A stretch of 64,000 nt of DNA from Candidatus Avelusimicrobium pullarium (GTDB lineage Bacteria; Elusimicrobiota; Elusimicrobia; Elusimicrobiales; Elusimicrobiaceae): positions 248,001-312,000 of the forward strand of contig CALUTQ010000002.1 in NCBI GenBank assembly GCA_944323745.1, written 5' to 3'. Positions 34,118 through 43,501 of this stretch are shown here, one piece after another. The first letter of the stretch is position 1; each line of letters starts with the position of its first letter. The translations under genes and the position numbers were made by a program. Below the pieces are notes generated by a model, which did not search any database, had not been told where the DNA came from, and saw only the letters and a program-made list of their open reading frames with translations.

Positions 34118-34657
34118 ATGCTGGTATGGTTTATTTTCGGGTTTATGTGTGCAGCAGTAGCAGTGCTGGCGGCGGCTTATTTTAAATTTGTTTCCCTGCG
34201 CAAGGCGGTGCTGCACGCACGGTTGCGCCTGGAAGTGTGCCTGCGAAACAGACGCGAGCTGCTGCCTTCGTTGGCGTGGTCGGCGGCGTCTTTGCCGGAA
34301 CTGGAAAGAGAATTTTCGTATGCGCTGGGCAAAATGAAAGAAAAATGTGCCGGGGCCGACACAATGCAGAAAAAAATTGAATGCGAAAGCGAAGTAAGCC
34401 AAAACCTTAAAAAAGTGTTCAGCACGCTTTCCAGCCATTCGGACTTAAAAAAAGACGAATATTTTTTAAAGCTGCAGCGCAGTGTGCTTTCGTCGGAAAG
34501 CAAAATTCAGCATTGCAAAAAACGCTATAACAGTGCCGTACGCGATTTTAATACGCTGGCCAATATTTTCCCGTTAAGCATAATGGCAAAAATATTAGAT
34601 TTCGACAAGTTTGAGTACTTTGATTTTGAGCCAAGCTTGGACAAAATTTTAAATTAA
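34118..34657 (+). CDS. LemA-like membrane-anchored protein, paralog
   Basis: A 179-residue protein with an N-terminal membrane helix (residues ~3-20) followed by an all-helical domain containing LRKAVLHARLRLEVCLRNRRELLPSLA and the YNSAVRDFNTLANIFPLSIMAKI segment that marks LemA. Compared with the canonical LemA in this window it is more diverged and lies on the opposite strand. LemA proteins often accompany M48 peptidases. The function is unclear; envelope stress or cell-surface roles have been suggested. Confidence 0.75.
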   Translation: MLVWFIFGFMCAAVAVLAAAYFKFVSLRKAVLHARLRLEVCLRNRRELLPSLAWSAASLPELEREFSYALGKMKEKCAGADTMQKKIECESEVSQNLKKVFSTLSSHSDLKKDEYFLKLQRSVLSSESKIQHCKKRYNSAVRDFNTLANIFPLSIMAKILDFDKFEYFDFEPSLDKILN

Positions 34658-34684
34658 AAAACCCCGCTTCGGCGGGGTTTTTTA
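34655..34684. terminator. Terminator of the first LemA gene
   Basis: An AAAAACCCCGC stem around TTCG with its complement and T run, starting at the stop codon. It could also serve the convergent M48 gene. Confidence 0.75.
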
Positions 34685-34760
34685 CGCTTCCACAAATTAT
34701 TCCTACTCAAATTACTGCCTCACCGGCTAACAAGCGCACGGCAAAAAAGCGGGTGCAAGA

Positions 34761-35774
34761 TTAATAGCCCCTGTCCATACGGCGCAGCGCCTCAATGCGT
34801 TTTTCCGTCGGCGGGTGCGTGGCAAACATACCGGACAATGCCGTAAACAAGGTATGTTTACCCAACGGGTTTTCAATACACATAGCCGCCATACTGGCGT
34901 GCGCATCCAAACTTTCCACCCGCGGATCAAGACTTATTTTGGCCAGCGCATTGGCCAAGGCCCCCGGGTTACGCGTCATTAACGCGGCCGTCGCATCGGC
35001 TTGATATTCCCGCGTGCGGGAAATAGCCAAACGGATAAGCGGCGCTATAATAAAACCGTATATGGCAAAAACAAGGCCCAGCGCAAAAAACACCAAAGCG
35101 GCCTGCCCTTTATTTTTGCCGCTTCTCCGGCCGGCACTAACCCCCATACGAAAGCAGAGTTCCGACAGAAAAGTAAAAAACGATATGCCCGCCACCGTAA
35201 TAAGCATTAGGCGGATGTCGCGGTTTTTAATGTGGGAAAGTTCGTGCGCCACCACGCCTTCCAGCTCGGCCCGCTCCAGCTTAAGGACGATGCCCTTGGT
35301 CAGCGCCACAGACGCGTGCTGCGGGTCCCGGCCGGTGGCAAAGGCATTTAAGGAGTCATCGTTAATAATATACACCCGCGGCGTAGGCAACCCCTGCGAA
35401 ATACAAAGGTTTTCCACCAGACGGTATATTTCCGGCTGGTCCTCCCGATGTATTTCCAGCGCATTGGCGCCGCGCAAAAGCATTTTGTCGCCGGAGTAAT
35501 AGGCTATCACGATCCACAGCATTGCCGCCAGCCACAGCCAGGGCAATACCTGCAGGGCCGTATGATTGGCCCGCACCAAGACATCCTCGGCAATATGATC
35601 ATTGGTTTGGTAATACGCGGCGGCAGACTCATCATACCGATAAGAGGAATTCTCCAGATAATGATAGCCCAGCAGGACGATATAACCCAGCAGGGCAAAC
35701 GTCAGCGGAAAAAGCAAAACAAGCAGCCAAGTCCGCCGCTTGTTTTGCGCAATAAAGTCGTATGTAGTAGGCAC
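34761..35774 (-). CDS. M48 family membrane metallopeptidase (HtpX-like)
   Basis: A 337-residue protein. Two hydrophobic helices (residues ~16-36 and ~77-92) precede the protease domain with the zinc motif HELSH (177-181) and HIKNRDI; a further pair of membrane segments lies near 190-245. The downstream SRTREYQADATAA carries the third-ligand Glu. HtpX-type proteases degrade damaged membrane proteins. The start is GTG at 35774 with AAGAGGG six bases upstream. It follows lemA by 9 bases, the common lemA-htpX pairing. Confidence 0.88.
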   Translation of the reverse strand: MPTTYDFIAQNKRRTWLLVLLFPLTFALLGYIVLLGYHYLENSSYRYDESAAAYYQTNDHIAEDVLVRANHTALQVLPWLWLAAMLWIVIAYYSGDKMLLRGANALEIHREDQPEIYRLVENLCISQGLPTPRVYIINDDSLNAFATGRDPQHASVALTKGIVLKLERAELEGVVAHELSHIKNRDIRLMLITVAGISFFTFLSELCFRMGVSAGRRSGKNKGQAALVFFALGLVFAIYGFIIAPLIRLAISRTREYQADATAALMTRNPGALANALAKISLDPRVESLDAHASMAAMCIENPLGKHTLFTALSGMFATHPPTEKRIEALRRMDRGY

Positions 35775-35783
35775 GAAACCCTC

Positions 35784-36347
35784 TTAGAATTTAACGGAAA
35801 CGGGTTTTTTGGCTTCCTGTTCCGTTTCGTCAAGTTCAAAGAATTCTTCTTTTTCAAACTTGCATATGCCGGCTACGGCATTGCTGGGAAAGAGTTCCGC
35901 CTTGGTATTATACGCCAGCACATTGCCGTTGTAAAAACGGCGCGCCGCCTGCAGTTTGTCTTCCGTATCGCGCAGTTCGCGCTGCAATTCCAAAAAGTTT
36001 TGGTTTGCTTTTAAATCAGGATAGTTTTCGCTCAAAGCAAAAATGCTTTTTAAAGCCCCGCTGAGTATATTTTCGGACTGGGCCACATCCTTTATATTTT
36101 CGTGCGGCGCCATTGCCATATTGCGCGCCTGAATTACTTTCTCCAGCGTGCTGCTTTCGTGTTTGGCATAGCCTTTTACCGTTTCCACCAGATTGGGGAT
36201 CAGGTCGTAGCGGCGTTTCATCTGCACTTCAATGTCGCTCCAAGCTTCTTTAACGCGGTTGCGCAAGGTAACAAACGCGTTGTATGTTACGGCAAAATAA
36301 ATTCCTACAATAACAACAATCAGTATGGCTATGGAAATACCGCTCAT
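35784..36347 (-). CDS. lemA: LemA family protein
   Basis: A 187-residue canonical LemA: membrane helix at residues ~4-22, then VTYNAFVTLRNRVKEAWSDIEVQMKRRYDLIPNLVE in pieces, and ARRFYNGNVLAYNTKAELFPSN. It is directly upstream of the M48 protease on the same strand and downstream of the sulfatase by 75 bases, so the three may share a transcript. Ribosome site GGAGAG. Confidence 0.9.
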   Translation of the reverse strand: MSGISIAILIVVIVGIYFAVTYNAFVTLRNRVKEAWSDIEVQMKRRYDLIPNLVETVKGYAKHESSTLEKVIQARNMAMAPHENIKDVAQSENILSGALKSIFALSENYPDLKANQNFLELQRELRDTEDKLQAARRFYNGNVLAYNTKAELFPSNAVAGICKFEKEEFFELDETEQEAKKPVSVKF

Positions 36348-36422
36348 AGTCTCTCCTTAATGTATTTTTCTGTTTTTTACAACCCTTTACTTACGGCGGC
36401 CGTACGGACGGGGCCGCTTGGT

Positions 36423-38444
36423 TTAATTGTCCGCTTCGTTATTTTTGTGATTATTGTACAACAAATATTTAGACGTTTCAAACAAACCCATCGTCATTTT
36501 TTTCATATATTCGTAACGTTGCGGTTCTTCCTGCGCCAAATTGCGGTTAAAGTCTTTTTCGGCGTATTTATACAAGCCGTCGGGGCCGTCCGTGCCCAAA
36601 ATGCTGTAAAAATATTCGCCCTGCACAAAGCCCATCGGGTGCGGGGTTTGCGCCCAGGAATAGATAAAGGCGCCCGGTTCATACTTGTCGTTTAAAGCGT
36701 CGCGGCCGATGGCGCGGGTAAAATACGGGCGCCCCAAAAAGCCCATAATGGTGGGGATAACGTCCACCTGGCTGGCCGTTCTGTCAATTTTCTGCGGCTC
36801 TTTAATCATATCCCCTGCCAAGATAAGCGGCACTTGATGGTTAATCAGGTTCAGCTCCACATAACCGCGGGGCATATTTTCAGATTCCGGTGCCGAAAGA
36901 CCGTGGTCGCCAAAGATTACAAAAAGCGTATTTTTGTAATAGTCCGATTTTTCCGCCATACGGAAAAACTCCGCCAAAAAGTGGTCGGAAAGTTTTAACG
37001 AGTTAAACTCCGCCACGCTGACAAAGCTGCGTTTTTTGGCTTGTTCTTCCGTGATAGTGGTGTTGGGCACAAAGCCGGCATTGTCTTTGGGAATGGTATA
37101 AGGGCGGTGATAGCCGGCCGTTTGTACCACGGCAAAGAAGGGTTTGCCCGTTTTCTTTTGGTCTTCTTCCAAGATGCGGTTCACTTCGCGGAACAGATCC
37201 AAGTCGGAAATACCCCACACGTCGTTGCGGTGTTCGTGTTCAAACTTGCCTTCTTCATACATATGCACATCACTCAGGTTATGTTCAATCACGCCGCGGA
37301 TATTGCCCCAGCTGGAGCTGCCGCCGATGAAATAATATTTTTCGTAATCGGTCAGCGCGTTGGCGGCAATATGCTGGTCCACAATCAGCGGGTTACGGGA
37401 GCTGGTTTCCACATCCGTCACGTCGGGCACGCCGGTCAGCGTGGCAAACACGGCACGCGCCGTGGCGGAAGTGGGCGTAAAGAAATGCGTAAACAAAATG
37501 GACTTTTCGGCCAGTTTTTTGACAAACGGCGTCGGATCCAAATCGGGGTTGGTAAACGACGTCTTATTCCAAGCCAAAGATTCCATAAAAATAATGACTA
37601 CGTTATAGTTTTTCGGGTCTTTGGAACCTTCAAACGTACGCAAAAAGTTCAGCGTTTCGGCATTGGGTTTATCCACCTGCAAAAATTTGGATATTTCCGG
37701 ATAATACTGACGCACCAAATCGGCATTATAGGCGTTGGCATTGGCAAAACGGTAGGTGTCAAACAGGTTCAGCGCCGGGTTAAGCGTCAGGTTGCAAATA
37801 AAATTATTGGTGGAGTGATAGGCATTGCTCCAGCGCAGAGGATATTGGCTGATTTGGCCAAACATCAAAGCCCCCGTCAAAAGCAGTCCGCCGAAAAACC
37901 AGCCCAAATTGCCTTTCCAGCGGTATTTATCGTCGCGCCCGAAGGCATAGGTCAGCAACTTTTTGGTAAAGAAATAACCGACTATTCCCCACACCAACAG
38001 TCCCAAGGCTATCCACACAATGGGGTAGGTTTCCCATAGCATTTGGGCAGAAATAAGGGCATTTTCGGAATAGGTAAAAACGGAGGAATTGATGCGCATA
38101 GAAATATAGGCATAGTGTCCGAAATCGGCAAAATACACCGCCATTACAGCCACTTCCAGCAAGGCACACAACCAGCAAACGGCTTTTTTAATATACGATG
38201 CTTTATGCCAAAACGCATACACCGTTAAATACAGTCCCAGCGGTATGGCTACCGCGCCGGCCAGACGCATATCAAACTTGGCGCCGATATAAAACGTGGT
38301 CCAAAGTTCGTGGTAATGTTGCGGCGTCAGTGCACCGCGGAACACATACATAAAAATTAACCGCAGCAACCCGAACACGACCCAGTTGCCGAGCATAAAT
38401 AGAAAGTACGACTGTATCCAACGGGGTACGACAAACTTTTTCAT
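36423..38444 (-). CDS. LTA synthase-type membrane sulfatase/phosphotransferase
   Basis: A 673-residue protein. Five membrane helices fill residues ~10-200. The extracytoplasmic domain is of alkaline-phosphatase-like sulfatase fold: IIFMESLAWNKTSF near 283 supplies the metal-binding Glu, a candidate catalytic Thr lies in FTPTSATARAVFATLTG, and VIFGDHGLSAPES near 540 gives metal ligands. In Gram-positives this family makes lipoteichoic acid; in diderms relatives (OpgB type) put phosphoglycerol on periplasmic glycans. The latter is more likely here. Ribosome site GGAGG. Confidence 0.85.
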   Translation of the reverse strand: MKKFVVPRWIQSYFLFMLGNWVVFGLLRLIFMYVFRGALTPQHYHELWTTFYIGAKFDMRLAGAVAIPLGLYLTVYAFWHKASYIKKAVCWLCALLEVAVMAVYFADFGHYAYISMRINSSVFTYSENALISAQMLWETYPIVWIALGLLVWGIVGYFFTKKLLTYAFGRDDKYRWKGNLGWFFGGLLLTGALMFGQISQYPLRWSNAYHSTNNFICNLTLNPALNLFDTYRFANANAYNADLVRQYYPEISKFLQVDKPNAETLNFLRTFEGSKDPKNYNVVIIFMESLAWNKTSFTNPDLDPTPFVKKLAEKSILFTHFFTPTSATARAVFATLTGVPDVTDVETSSRNPLIVDQHIAANALTDYEKYYFIGGSSSWGNIRGVIEHNLSDVHMYEEGKFEHEHRNDVWGISDLDLFREVNRILEEDQKKTGKPFFAVVQTAGYHRPYTIPKDNAGFVPNTTITEEQAKKRSFVSVAEFNSLKLSDHFLAEFFRMAEKSDYYKNTLFVIFGDHGLSAPESENMPRGYVELNLINHQVPLILAGDMIKEPQKIDRTASQVDVIPTIMGFLGRPYFTRAIGRDALNDKYEPGAFIYSWAQTPHPMGFVQGEYFYSILGTDGPDGLYKYAEKDFNRNLAQEEPQRYEYMKKMTMGLFETSKYLLYNNHKNNEADN

Positions 38445-38583
38445 ACGGCCTCCGATAAAATGCTTTTCTATATTTTATCAAAATAGAACGAAAAACGGGG
38501 GCGCCTTTCCGTCTGACATTTTGTCTTGTTGTTTTCCTGCAGGCAAGCTGCGGCGGCCAAGTAAATTTCGTACGCAAAGCCAC

Positions 38584-38617
38584 AAAAAACCCCGCTGAAT
38601 TCTCAGCGGGGTTTTTT
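38584..38617 (-). terminator. Terminator of the fatty-acid/rnc/ankyrin operon
   Basis: An AAAACCCCGCTGA stem with complement and T runs, 13 bases past the ankyrin gene stop. Confidence 0.8.
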
Positions 38618-38629
38618 GCAAAAATGGGG

Positions 38630-39844
38630 CTAGCGGGTTGCGGCGGCCTGGTTTTGCGCCGCTTCCGCTTCTGCCTGGCGGGCTTCGGCCGCGGCGCGGG
38701 CGGCCATTTTGGACTCCTGATCTCGGTTAAAAAGGTCTTTTACGTCGTTCACCGGCATTTCCAAAAGTTTAATAACTTCTTTTCTTTTATATTTTTTGGC
38801 CGCATCCAGCGCCGTCATACCGGCATTGGTTTTTAAGTCTTTGTTGGCGTCGTTTGCCAGCAGAATTTTAACCACCGGCGCATATCCTTTTAAGGCGGCC
38901 CAATACAAAGCCGTTTCACCTTTTTTATTTTGCATATTAATATCGGCCCGATACTGCATCGTTAAAGGTGCCAGCAGGGCAAGCACCGTTTCCGGATGAT
39001 TATAGCGGGCGGCATAAATCATAGCGGTATTACCGTCGTTATTGGCCTCATTTACGTCGGCACGGTAAGCCAGCAGGGCCTGCACGCTGCGCGTATCGCC
39101 CAACGAGGCGGAAATAATCAGCGGTGTGTTGCCGGGAGCATTTTTTACATTGGGGCTCACCCCCCCTTTAAGCATAGCCAAAACACCGATGTAATTTTTT
39201 TGCGCACTGGCCCGCAGCAGCGTTTCTCCGTCCAAGCCGGCTTTAACGCCGTTTGTCAGGAATAAATCAATTAATTGGCCTTTTTGTTTTTCCACGGCCA
39301 ATCCCATCGGGGTTTGACGGTAATTGTTAGGAAGGTTTAAATTGGCGTCGGCATAAATAAGCACCTGGGTAATTTCGTCGTGGTCGCCGTACACACTGCG
39401 CAAAATGGGCGTGTCGCGCGTATAAGAGTTTTGCTTATTTACATCGGCCCCCATTGCCACCAGACGCTGCACGGCTTCCAAATTGCCCAAAGTGGCGGCC
39501 GCCAGCAAAAGCGTATCGCCGTGGCTGTTGACGATATTGGGGTCTTTTACTTTGCGGTCCAAAATGTCAAAAAAAGCGTTTGAGTCCCCTTTTTGCAAAG
39601 CCAGGGTGGCTTCTTCGGCAATTTCCTGCGGGGTTTGGCTGGAAACGACTACATCAATATTGGCCGCTTTGCGCGAGCGGGTAAAGGAAGAACTGCCTTT
39701 GATGGTAAAAACTAAAAGGGCAAACAAAGGAATTAAAGCCAAAATGCCGATTAAAACAGCCGGTCTTTTTTTGGCTTTGTCAACCGCTTTGCGCACCTGC
39801 TTGGGCGGGGTTATGGAAATTTTAGTCGTATTTTTTTTAAACAC
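38630..39844 (-). CDS. Membrane-anchored ankyrin-repeat protein
   Basis: A 404-residue protein. A basic N-terminus and one membrane helix (about residues 29-48) are followed by roughly eight ankyrin repeats from ~105 to ~370 (for example GDTLLLAAATLGNLEAVQRL and GNTAMIYAARYNHPETVLAL) and an Ala/Glu-rich tail. The repeats are protein-binding and probably lie outside the cytoplasmic membrane, though topology is not certain. The start appears to be GTG at 39844 with GGAGGAAAGAGG upstream. It is the last gene after rnc. Partners unknown. Confidence 0.82.
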   Translation of the reverse strand: MFKKNTTKISITPPKQVRKAVDKAKKRPAVLIGILALIPLFALLVFTIKGSSSFTRSRKAANIDVVVSSQTPQEIAEEATLALQKGDSNAFFDILDRKVKDPNIVNSHGDTLLLAAATLGNLEAVQRLVAMGADVNKQNSYTRDTPILRSVYGDHDEITQVLIYADANLNLPNNYRQTPMGLAVEKQKGQLIDLFLTNGVKAGLDGETLLRASAQKNYIGVLAMLKGGVSPNVKNAPGNTPLIISASLGDTRSVQALLAYRADVNEANNDGNTAMIYAARYNHPETVLALLAPLTMQYRADINMQNKKGETALYWAALKGYAPVVKILLANDANKDLKTNAGMTALDAAKKYKRKEVIKLLEMPVNDVKDLFNRDQESKMAARAAAEARQAEAEAAQNQAAATR

Positions 39845-39867
39845 CGCCTCTTTCCTCCGTAACAGAT

Positions 39868-40548
39868 TTATTTCTTTTCGGACGCTTCTTTTAAGCGGGC
39901 ATACGCATCGCGCGCGGCGTCCTGTTCGGCCAGTTTTTTGTTTTTACCTTTGCCGGTGCCCAACCGTTTGCCGTCCAGTGATACTTCCACCGTAAACACT
40001 TTGTCGTGTTCCGGCCCTACGGTTTGCACCACTTCATACTGCGGCGTATGGCGGCTGCGTTTTTGGATAAATTCCTGCAGCGTGCTTTTATAGTCGCCGC
40101 TGTCCTGCGTAAGCTGTTGGGTGCGCACCCACGGCAGGACCACTTGTTCCGCCGCCGGATAGCCGCCGTCTATGTACACGGCGCCGATGACGGCTTCCAT
40201 CGCGTTAGACAAAATACTGTCGCGCTGGCGGCCGCCGGTGGCCAATTCCCCGTGCCCAAGGCACAAAAAGCGCCCCAGTTCCAACTCTTTGGCCCAGAGA
40301 TACAAATTGTGTCTGGATACCAAATTAGACTTGATTTTAGAAAGCACCCCCTCCTCGCTGTGCGGGCATTGGCAATAGATATAATCGGCCACGATAGCGC
40401 CCAATATACTGTCGCCCAGGAACTCCAGCCGCTCGTTGTGGTGAGCGGAGCGGTGTTCCCCCGCAAAGGATTTATGAGTGAGTGCTTCCTTTAAAATCGC
40501 CTGGTCTTTAAAGCAATAACCAATGAGGTTTTCTAACTCTGTCGGCAC
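39868..40548 (-). CDS. rnc: Ribonuclease III
   Basis: A 226-residue RNase III. The catalytic signature HNERLEFLGDSILG lies near residue 38, and the C-terminal double-stranded-RNA-binding domain is present (YKSTLQEFIQKR and GKGKNKKLAEQDAARDA). It processes rRNA precursors and structured RNA. The start is GTG (40548), 6 bases after the acpP stop. The acpP-rnc order is widespread in bacteria. Confidence 0.95.
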   Translation of the reverse strand: MPTELENLIGYCFKDQAILKEALTHKSFAGEHRSAHHNERLEFLGDSILGAIVADYIYCQCPHSEEGVLSKIKSNLVSRHNLYLWAKELELGRFLCLGHGELATGGRQRDSILSNAMEAVIGAVYIDGGYPAAEQVVLPWVRTQQLTQDSGDYKSTLQEFIQKRSRHTPQYEVVQTVGPEHDKVFTVEVSLDGKRLGTGKGKNKKLAEQDAARDAYARLKEASEKK

Positions 40549-40554
40549 GTTGCT

Positions 40555-40800
40555 TTATTTTTTCGCGTTGGCTTCAATATAGCTGATTGCTTCGCCCACG
40601 GTTTTGATTTTTTCGGCTTTATCGTCCGGAATTTCGATGTCAAATTCTTCTTCCAGCGCCATAATCAATTCCACGGTGTCCAAAGAATCGGCACCCAAAT
40701 CGTTTACGAACTGGGCTTCCGGTTTAACCTGGTCGGCTTCCACGCCCAACTGTTCCACGATAATATTTTTCACTCTTTCTTGCACATTTTCTACAGACAT
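40555..40800 (-). CDS. acpP: Acyl carrier protein
   Basis: An 81-residue acidic protein with the phosphopantetheine site [10 protein letters not shown] (Ser near residue 39). It carries growing acyl chains in type II fatty acid synthesis. Ribosome site CGGAGG. Lies between fabG and rnc. Confidence 0.97.
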   Translation of the reverse strand: MSVENVQERVKNIIVEQLGVEADQVKPEAQFVNDLGADSLDTVELIMALEEEFDIEIPDDKAEKIKTVGEAISYIEANAKK

Positions 40801-40821
40801 TTTGTCCTCCGAATGTATACT

Positions 40822-41565
40822 TTAAATATAAAGTCCGCCGTTGACGGCCAACACGTGCCCCGTTATATAGGACGCGTCCTGGCTGGCCAAAAACATAACT
40901 GCTTTGGCGATATCCTGCGGTTCTGCAAATCGTTTAAGCGGAATGGCTTCAAAGGCTTTTTCTTTCATTTCATCGCTTAAGGCATCGGTCATAGCCGTAC
41001 GCACAAAACCGGGGGCTACGGCGTTTACACGCACCCCGCGGGAGCCGAACTCTTTGGCTAACGACTTGGTCAGCCCGATAATGCCCGCCTTGCTGGCGGC
41101 ATAATTGGCCTGGCCGGCGTTACCCATCTCGCCGATGACGGAAGCAATGTTGACAATGTTTCCGCTTCTTTGTTTAAACATCACTTTCAAAGCAGCCTTG
41201 GACATCAAAAACGTTCCGGTCAGGTTCACGTTAATCACGCTGTTCCAGTCTTCGGGGCGCATACGCACCACCAGCCCGTCTTTGGTAATACCGGCATTGT
41301 TTACCAGCACGTCCAAACCGCCTAATTCTTTTACCGCGGCAGCCACAAAGGCGTCGCAGTCTTCCGCTTTGGAAATATCCGCTTTCAGCGCACACACTTT
41401 GCCGCCGAAAGAGAGTAAATGTTCTTTTGTTTTGTTTAACGCTTCTTCGTGCGTGCCGCATACGGCCACGTCGGCACCGGCTTGGGCAAAAGCTTCTGCA
41501 ATGGCCAGCCCTATGCCGCGCGTAGCGCCGGTAACGGCTACTTTTTGGCCTTTAAAATCAGTCAT
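40822..41565 (-). CDS. fabG: 3-oxoacyl-ACP reductase
   Basis: A 247-residue short-chain dehydrogenase: NADP-binding TGATRGIGLAIAEAF, NNAGITKDG, and the Ser-Tyr-Lys triad in NIASVIGEMGNAGQANYAASKAG-type sequence (Tyr ~155, Lys ~159). It reduces 3-oxoacyl-ACP in fatty acid elongation. Its start overlaps the plsX end by 8 bases. Confidence 0.95.
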   Translation of the reverse strand: MTDFKGQKVAVTGATRGIGLAIAEAFAQAGADVAVCGTHEEALNKTKEHLLSFGGKVCALKADISKAEDCDAFVAAAVKELGGLDVLVNNAGITKDGLVVRMRPEDWNSVINVNLTGTFLMSKAALKVMFKQRSGNIVNIASVIGEMGNAGQANYAASKAGIIGLTKSLAKEFGSRGVRVNAVAPGFVRTAMTDALSDEMKEKAFEAIPLKRFAEPQDIAKAVMFLASQDASYITGHVLAVNGGLYI

Positions 41566-42613
41566 TCTTTTCCCCCTCGTGGGCGCATTCGGCCTCTATG
41601 CGCGCAAATGTGTCTTTCAGGGTGGCCATACGGGCGGCCACGTCCCCTATAAAATCTTTCTTTACCAATTTTTCAGCCGTTTTTAAAGCATTAAAAATGG
41701 CTATCTCGTTAGATTTGCCGTGCGAAATAATCGCCACACCGTTCACCCCCACCAGCGGCGCACCGCCGTAATTGTCGGGGTTAGTGTGTTTTTTGACGGC
41801 TTTAAACGCGCATTTAGACAAAAGCGCACCCAAAACAGCCAGCGGGCGTTTTTTGATTTCGCGTTTAATCATTTTCATCATTGTTTTGGCCAAGCCTTCA
41901 GCCATTTTAAGCACGATGTTGCCCACAAAGCCGTCGCAGACGATCACGTCCGTATCGCCGGTGTTCACATCGCGTCCTTCCACGGTACCTTTAAAATTAA
42001 TTCCGATTTGATGCATATACGGCACCGTGCATTTAACCAAATGGTTGCCCTTGGTTTCTTCTTCGCCGATAGACAAAATGCCTACGGAAGGGTTGCTTAC
42101 TTCAAACACCTTTTCCATATAGGCCGAACCCATTACGGCAAACTGCAGCAGGTGAATGGGTTTGCAGTCGGCATTGGCGCCGCCGTCCAAAAGCAAACTG
42201 ACGCCCTTGTACGTCGGCATCGGGGTGGCAATGGCCGGGCGGACCACGCCTTTAATGCGCCCCATACGCAAAAGCGCCGCCACCATAGCCGCGCCGCTGT
42301 GGCCGGCAGACACAAACGCATCGGCCTGACCTTTGTGCACCAATTCGGCGCAGACCACAATGCTGGCCGTTTTTTTGGCGCGCACTTCCCGCGCGGGGTC
42401 GGCCCCCATATCAATGACATCGGGGGCGTTCACCACGGAAATATTTTTGGGCAAAGAAGAATAGCCCAGGTCGCACAGCTCGCGGCGGATAACGGTTTGG
42501 TCTCCGACCAAAATAATTTCCGCGTCCAAGCATTTGGCCGCTTTTACAGCGCCAAGCACATTGGGTTTGGCTCCAAAATCCCCGCCTAAAGCGTCGAGGG
42601 CTATTCTGATCAT
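41558..42613 (-). CDS. plsX: Phosphate acyltransferase PlsX
   Basis: A 351-residue PlsX: starts IRIALDALGGDFGAKPNVLGA, has SAGHSGAAMVAALLRMGRI near residue 100, LLDGGANADCKP and FVGNIVLKMAEGLAK. It makes acyl-phosphate from acyl-ACP for phospholipid synthesis. The C-terminus is extended a little past the usual end (~335). Follows rpmF by 7 bases. Confidence 0.95.
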   Translation of the reverse strand: MIRIALDALGGDFGAKPNVLGAVKAAKCLDAEIILVGDQTVIRRELCDLGYSSLPKNISVVNAPDVIDMGADPAREVRAKKTASIVVCAELVHKGQADAFVSAGHSGAAMVAALLRMGRIKGVVRPAIATPMPTYKGVSLLLDGGANADCKPIHLLQFAVMGSAYMEKVFEVSNPSVGILSIGEEETKGNHLVKCTVPYMHQIGINFKGTVEGRDVNTGDTDVIVCDGFVGNIVLKMAEGLAKTMMKMIKREIKKRPLAVLGALLSKCAFKAVKKHTNPDNYGGAPLVGVNGVAIISHGKSNEIAIFNALKTAEKLVKKDFIGDVAARMATLKDTFARIEAECAHEGEKND

Positions 42614-42620
42614 AGGAAGA

Positions 42621-42824
42621 TTATTTTGCTTCTTCTTTTTTGGCCGCTTTTTGAGCGACGACTACACGGTCTTTATAAAACCCGCAGGAAGGGCACACAT
42701 TGTGGGGCAGGCGCATTGCCTTGCAGTTAGGGCATTCCACCAGTTGAGCCACTTCAATCACAGAGTTGTGAGAACGTCTCATATCTCTTCTGGAACGGGT
42801 ATGTTTTTTCTTCGGATTAGGCAT
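42621..42824 (-). CDS. rpmF: 50S ribosomal protein L32
   Basis: A 67-residue L32 beginning MPNPKKKHTRSRRDMRRSH with a four-cysteine zinc ribbon (CPNC...CPSC). This C4 form is the zinc-dependent version. The order DUF177-rpmF-plsX is conserved in many bacteria. Ribosome site GGAG. Confidence 0.96.
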   Translation of the reverse strand: MPNPKKKHTRSRRDMRRSHNSVIEVAQLVECPNCKAMRLPHNVCPSCGFYKDRVVVAQKAAKKEEAK

Positions 42825-42861
42825 TGTATTTACTCCTCTGCATTTGACACAGCAAATGAAT

Positions 42862-43356
42862 TTACTTAAATTTTCCTTTTAACGCCGCAAACGGCGATAA
42901 AACTTCCGGTTGGCAATTGCACGGGCCTTCGTTCAAATCTTTACCGCAATGCGGGCACAGCCCTTTACAGTCCGGCTGGCATAAAAATTGAATTTCTTCG
43001 GTCAACGCAAGCGTTTGCCGCACAAGTAACATTATATCAATTATTTCGCTTTGTACGCTATAACTCTCTAAAAACGCTTCATCAAAGTTCTGCACCGTTT
43101 CTTTAAGGCAGCGGTCGCAGCGCACCGTTCGCTTGCCCCACACCCGTCCGCGCACCATCATTTCTTTGCCGGCGGGCCAAAACTCCAGTTCGGTGTGCAC
43201 TTCGGTAATTTTATTGGGCGGCGTAAAAATGTCTTCAAAATATTTGGGCGCCAGTTTGGCAGAACACTTCAACCCGCCGTTGCGCAAAATATCCTGCGTA
43301 CGAAAGCGCAAATCTTCGGGCACTTCATAATTTCTGTAAAAATCGTTTTCCGTCAT
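42862..43356 (-). CDS. DUF177/YceD family protein
   Basis: A 164-residue protein of the DUF177 family, found before rpmF across bacteria and linked to 23S rRNA or large-subunit biogenesis. The centre has VRCDRCL (CxxC) and the C-terminus FLCQPDCKGLCPHCGKDLN, giving a Cys-rich metal site. First gene of the operon, with TACAAT placed 8 bases before the ATG and no strong Shine-Dalgarno. Confidence 0.85.
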   Translation of the reverse strand: MTENDFYRNYEVPEDLRFRTQDILRNGGLKCSAKLAPKYFEDIFTPPNKITEVHTELEFWPAGKEMMVRGRVWGKRTVRCDRCLKETVQNFDEAFLESYSVQSEIIDIMLLVRQTLALTEEIQFLCQPDCKGLCPHCGKDLNEGPCNCQPEVLSPFAALKGKFK

Positions 43357-43370
43357 ACCTATTTATTGTA
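43357..43370 (-). promoter_or_regulatory. Promoter abutting the start codon of the DUF177 gene
   Basis: Minus strand GCTACAATAAATAGGT then ATG: the -10 ends 8 bases before the start codon. Nearly the same arrangement is seen before the barrel protein at 7264. Confidence 0.55.
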
Positions 43371-43413
43371 GCAAATTAACACCGGGGCGGCTGCAGCAAA
43401 AAAGCGGAAAACA

Positions 43414-43442
43414 TTTCCTTTTTTGGGGAAAAAAGCTACAAT
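43414..43442 (+). promoter_or_regulatory. Promoter of the OmpA lipoprotein gene
   Basis: TTTCCT, a 17-base spacer and TACAAT, with a ~55-base leader and a good AAGGAG before the ATG at 43502. Confidence 0.5.
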
Positions 43443-43501
43443 ATACCGGTTAATAAAATTCGTTCCGGTGGTTCTGCTGCCGAAACATAAGGAGAATGCT
43501 T

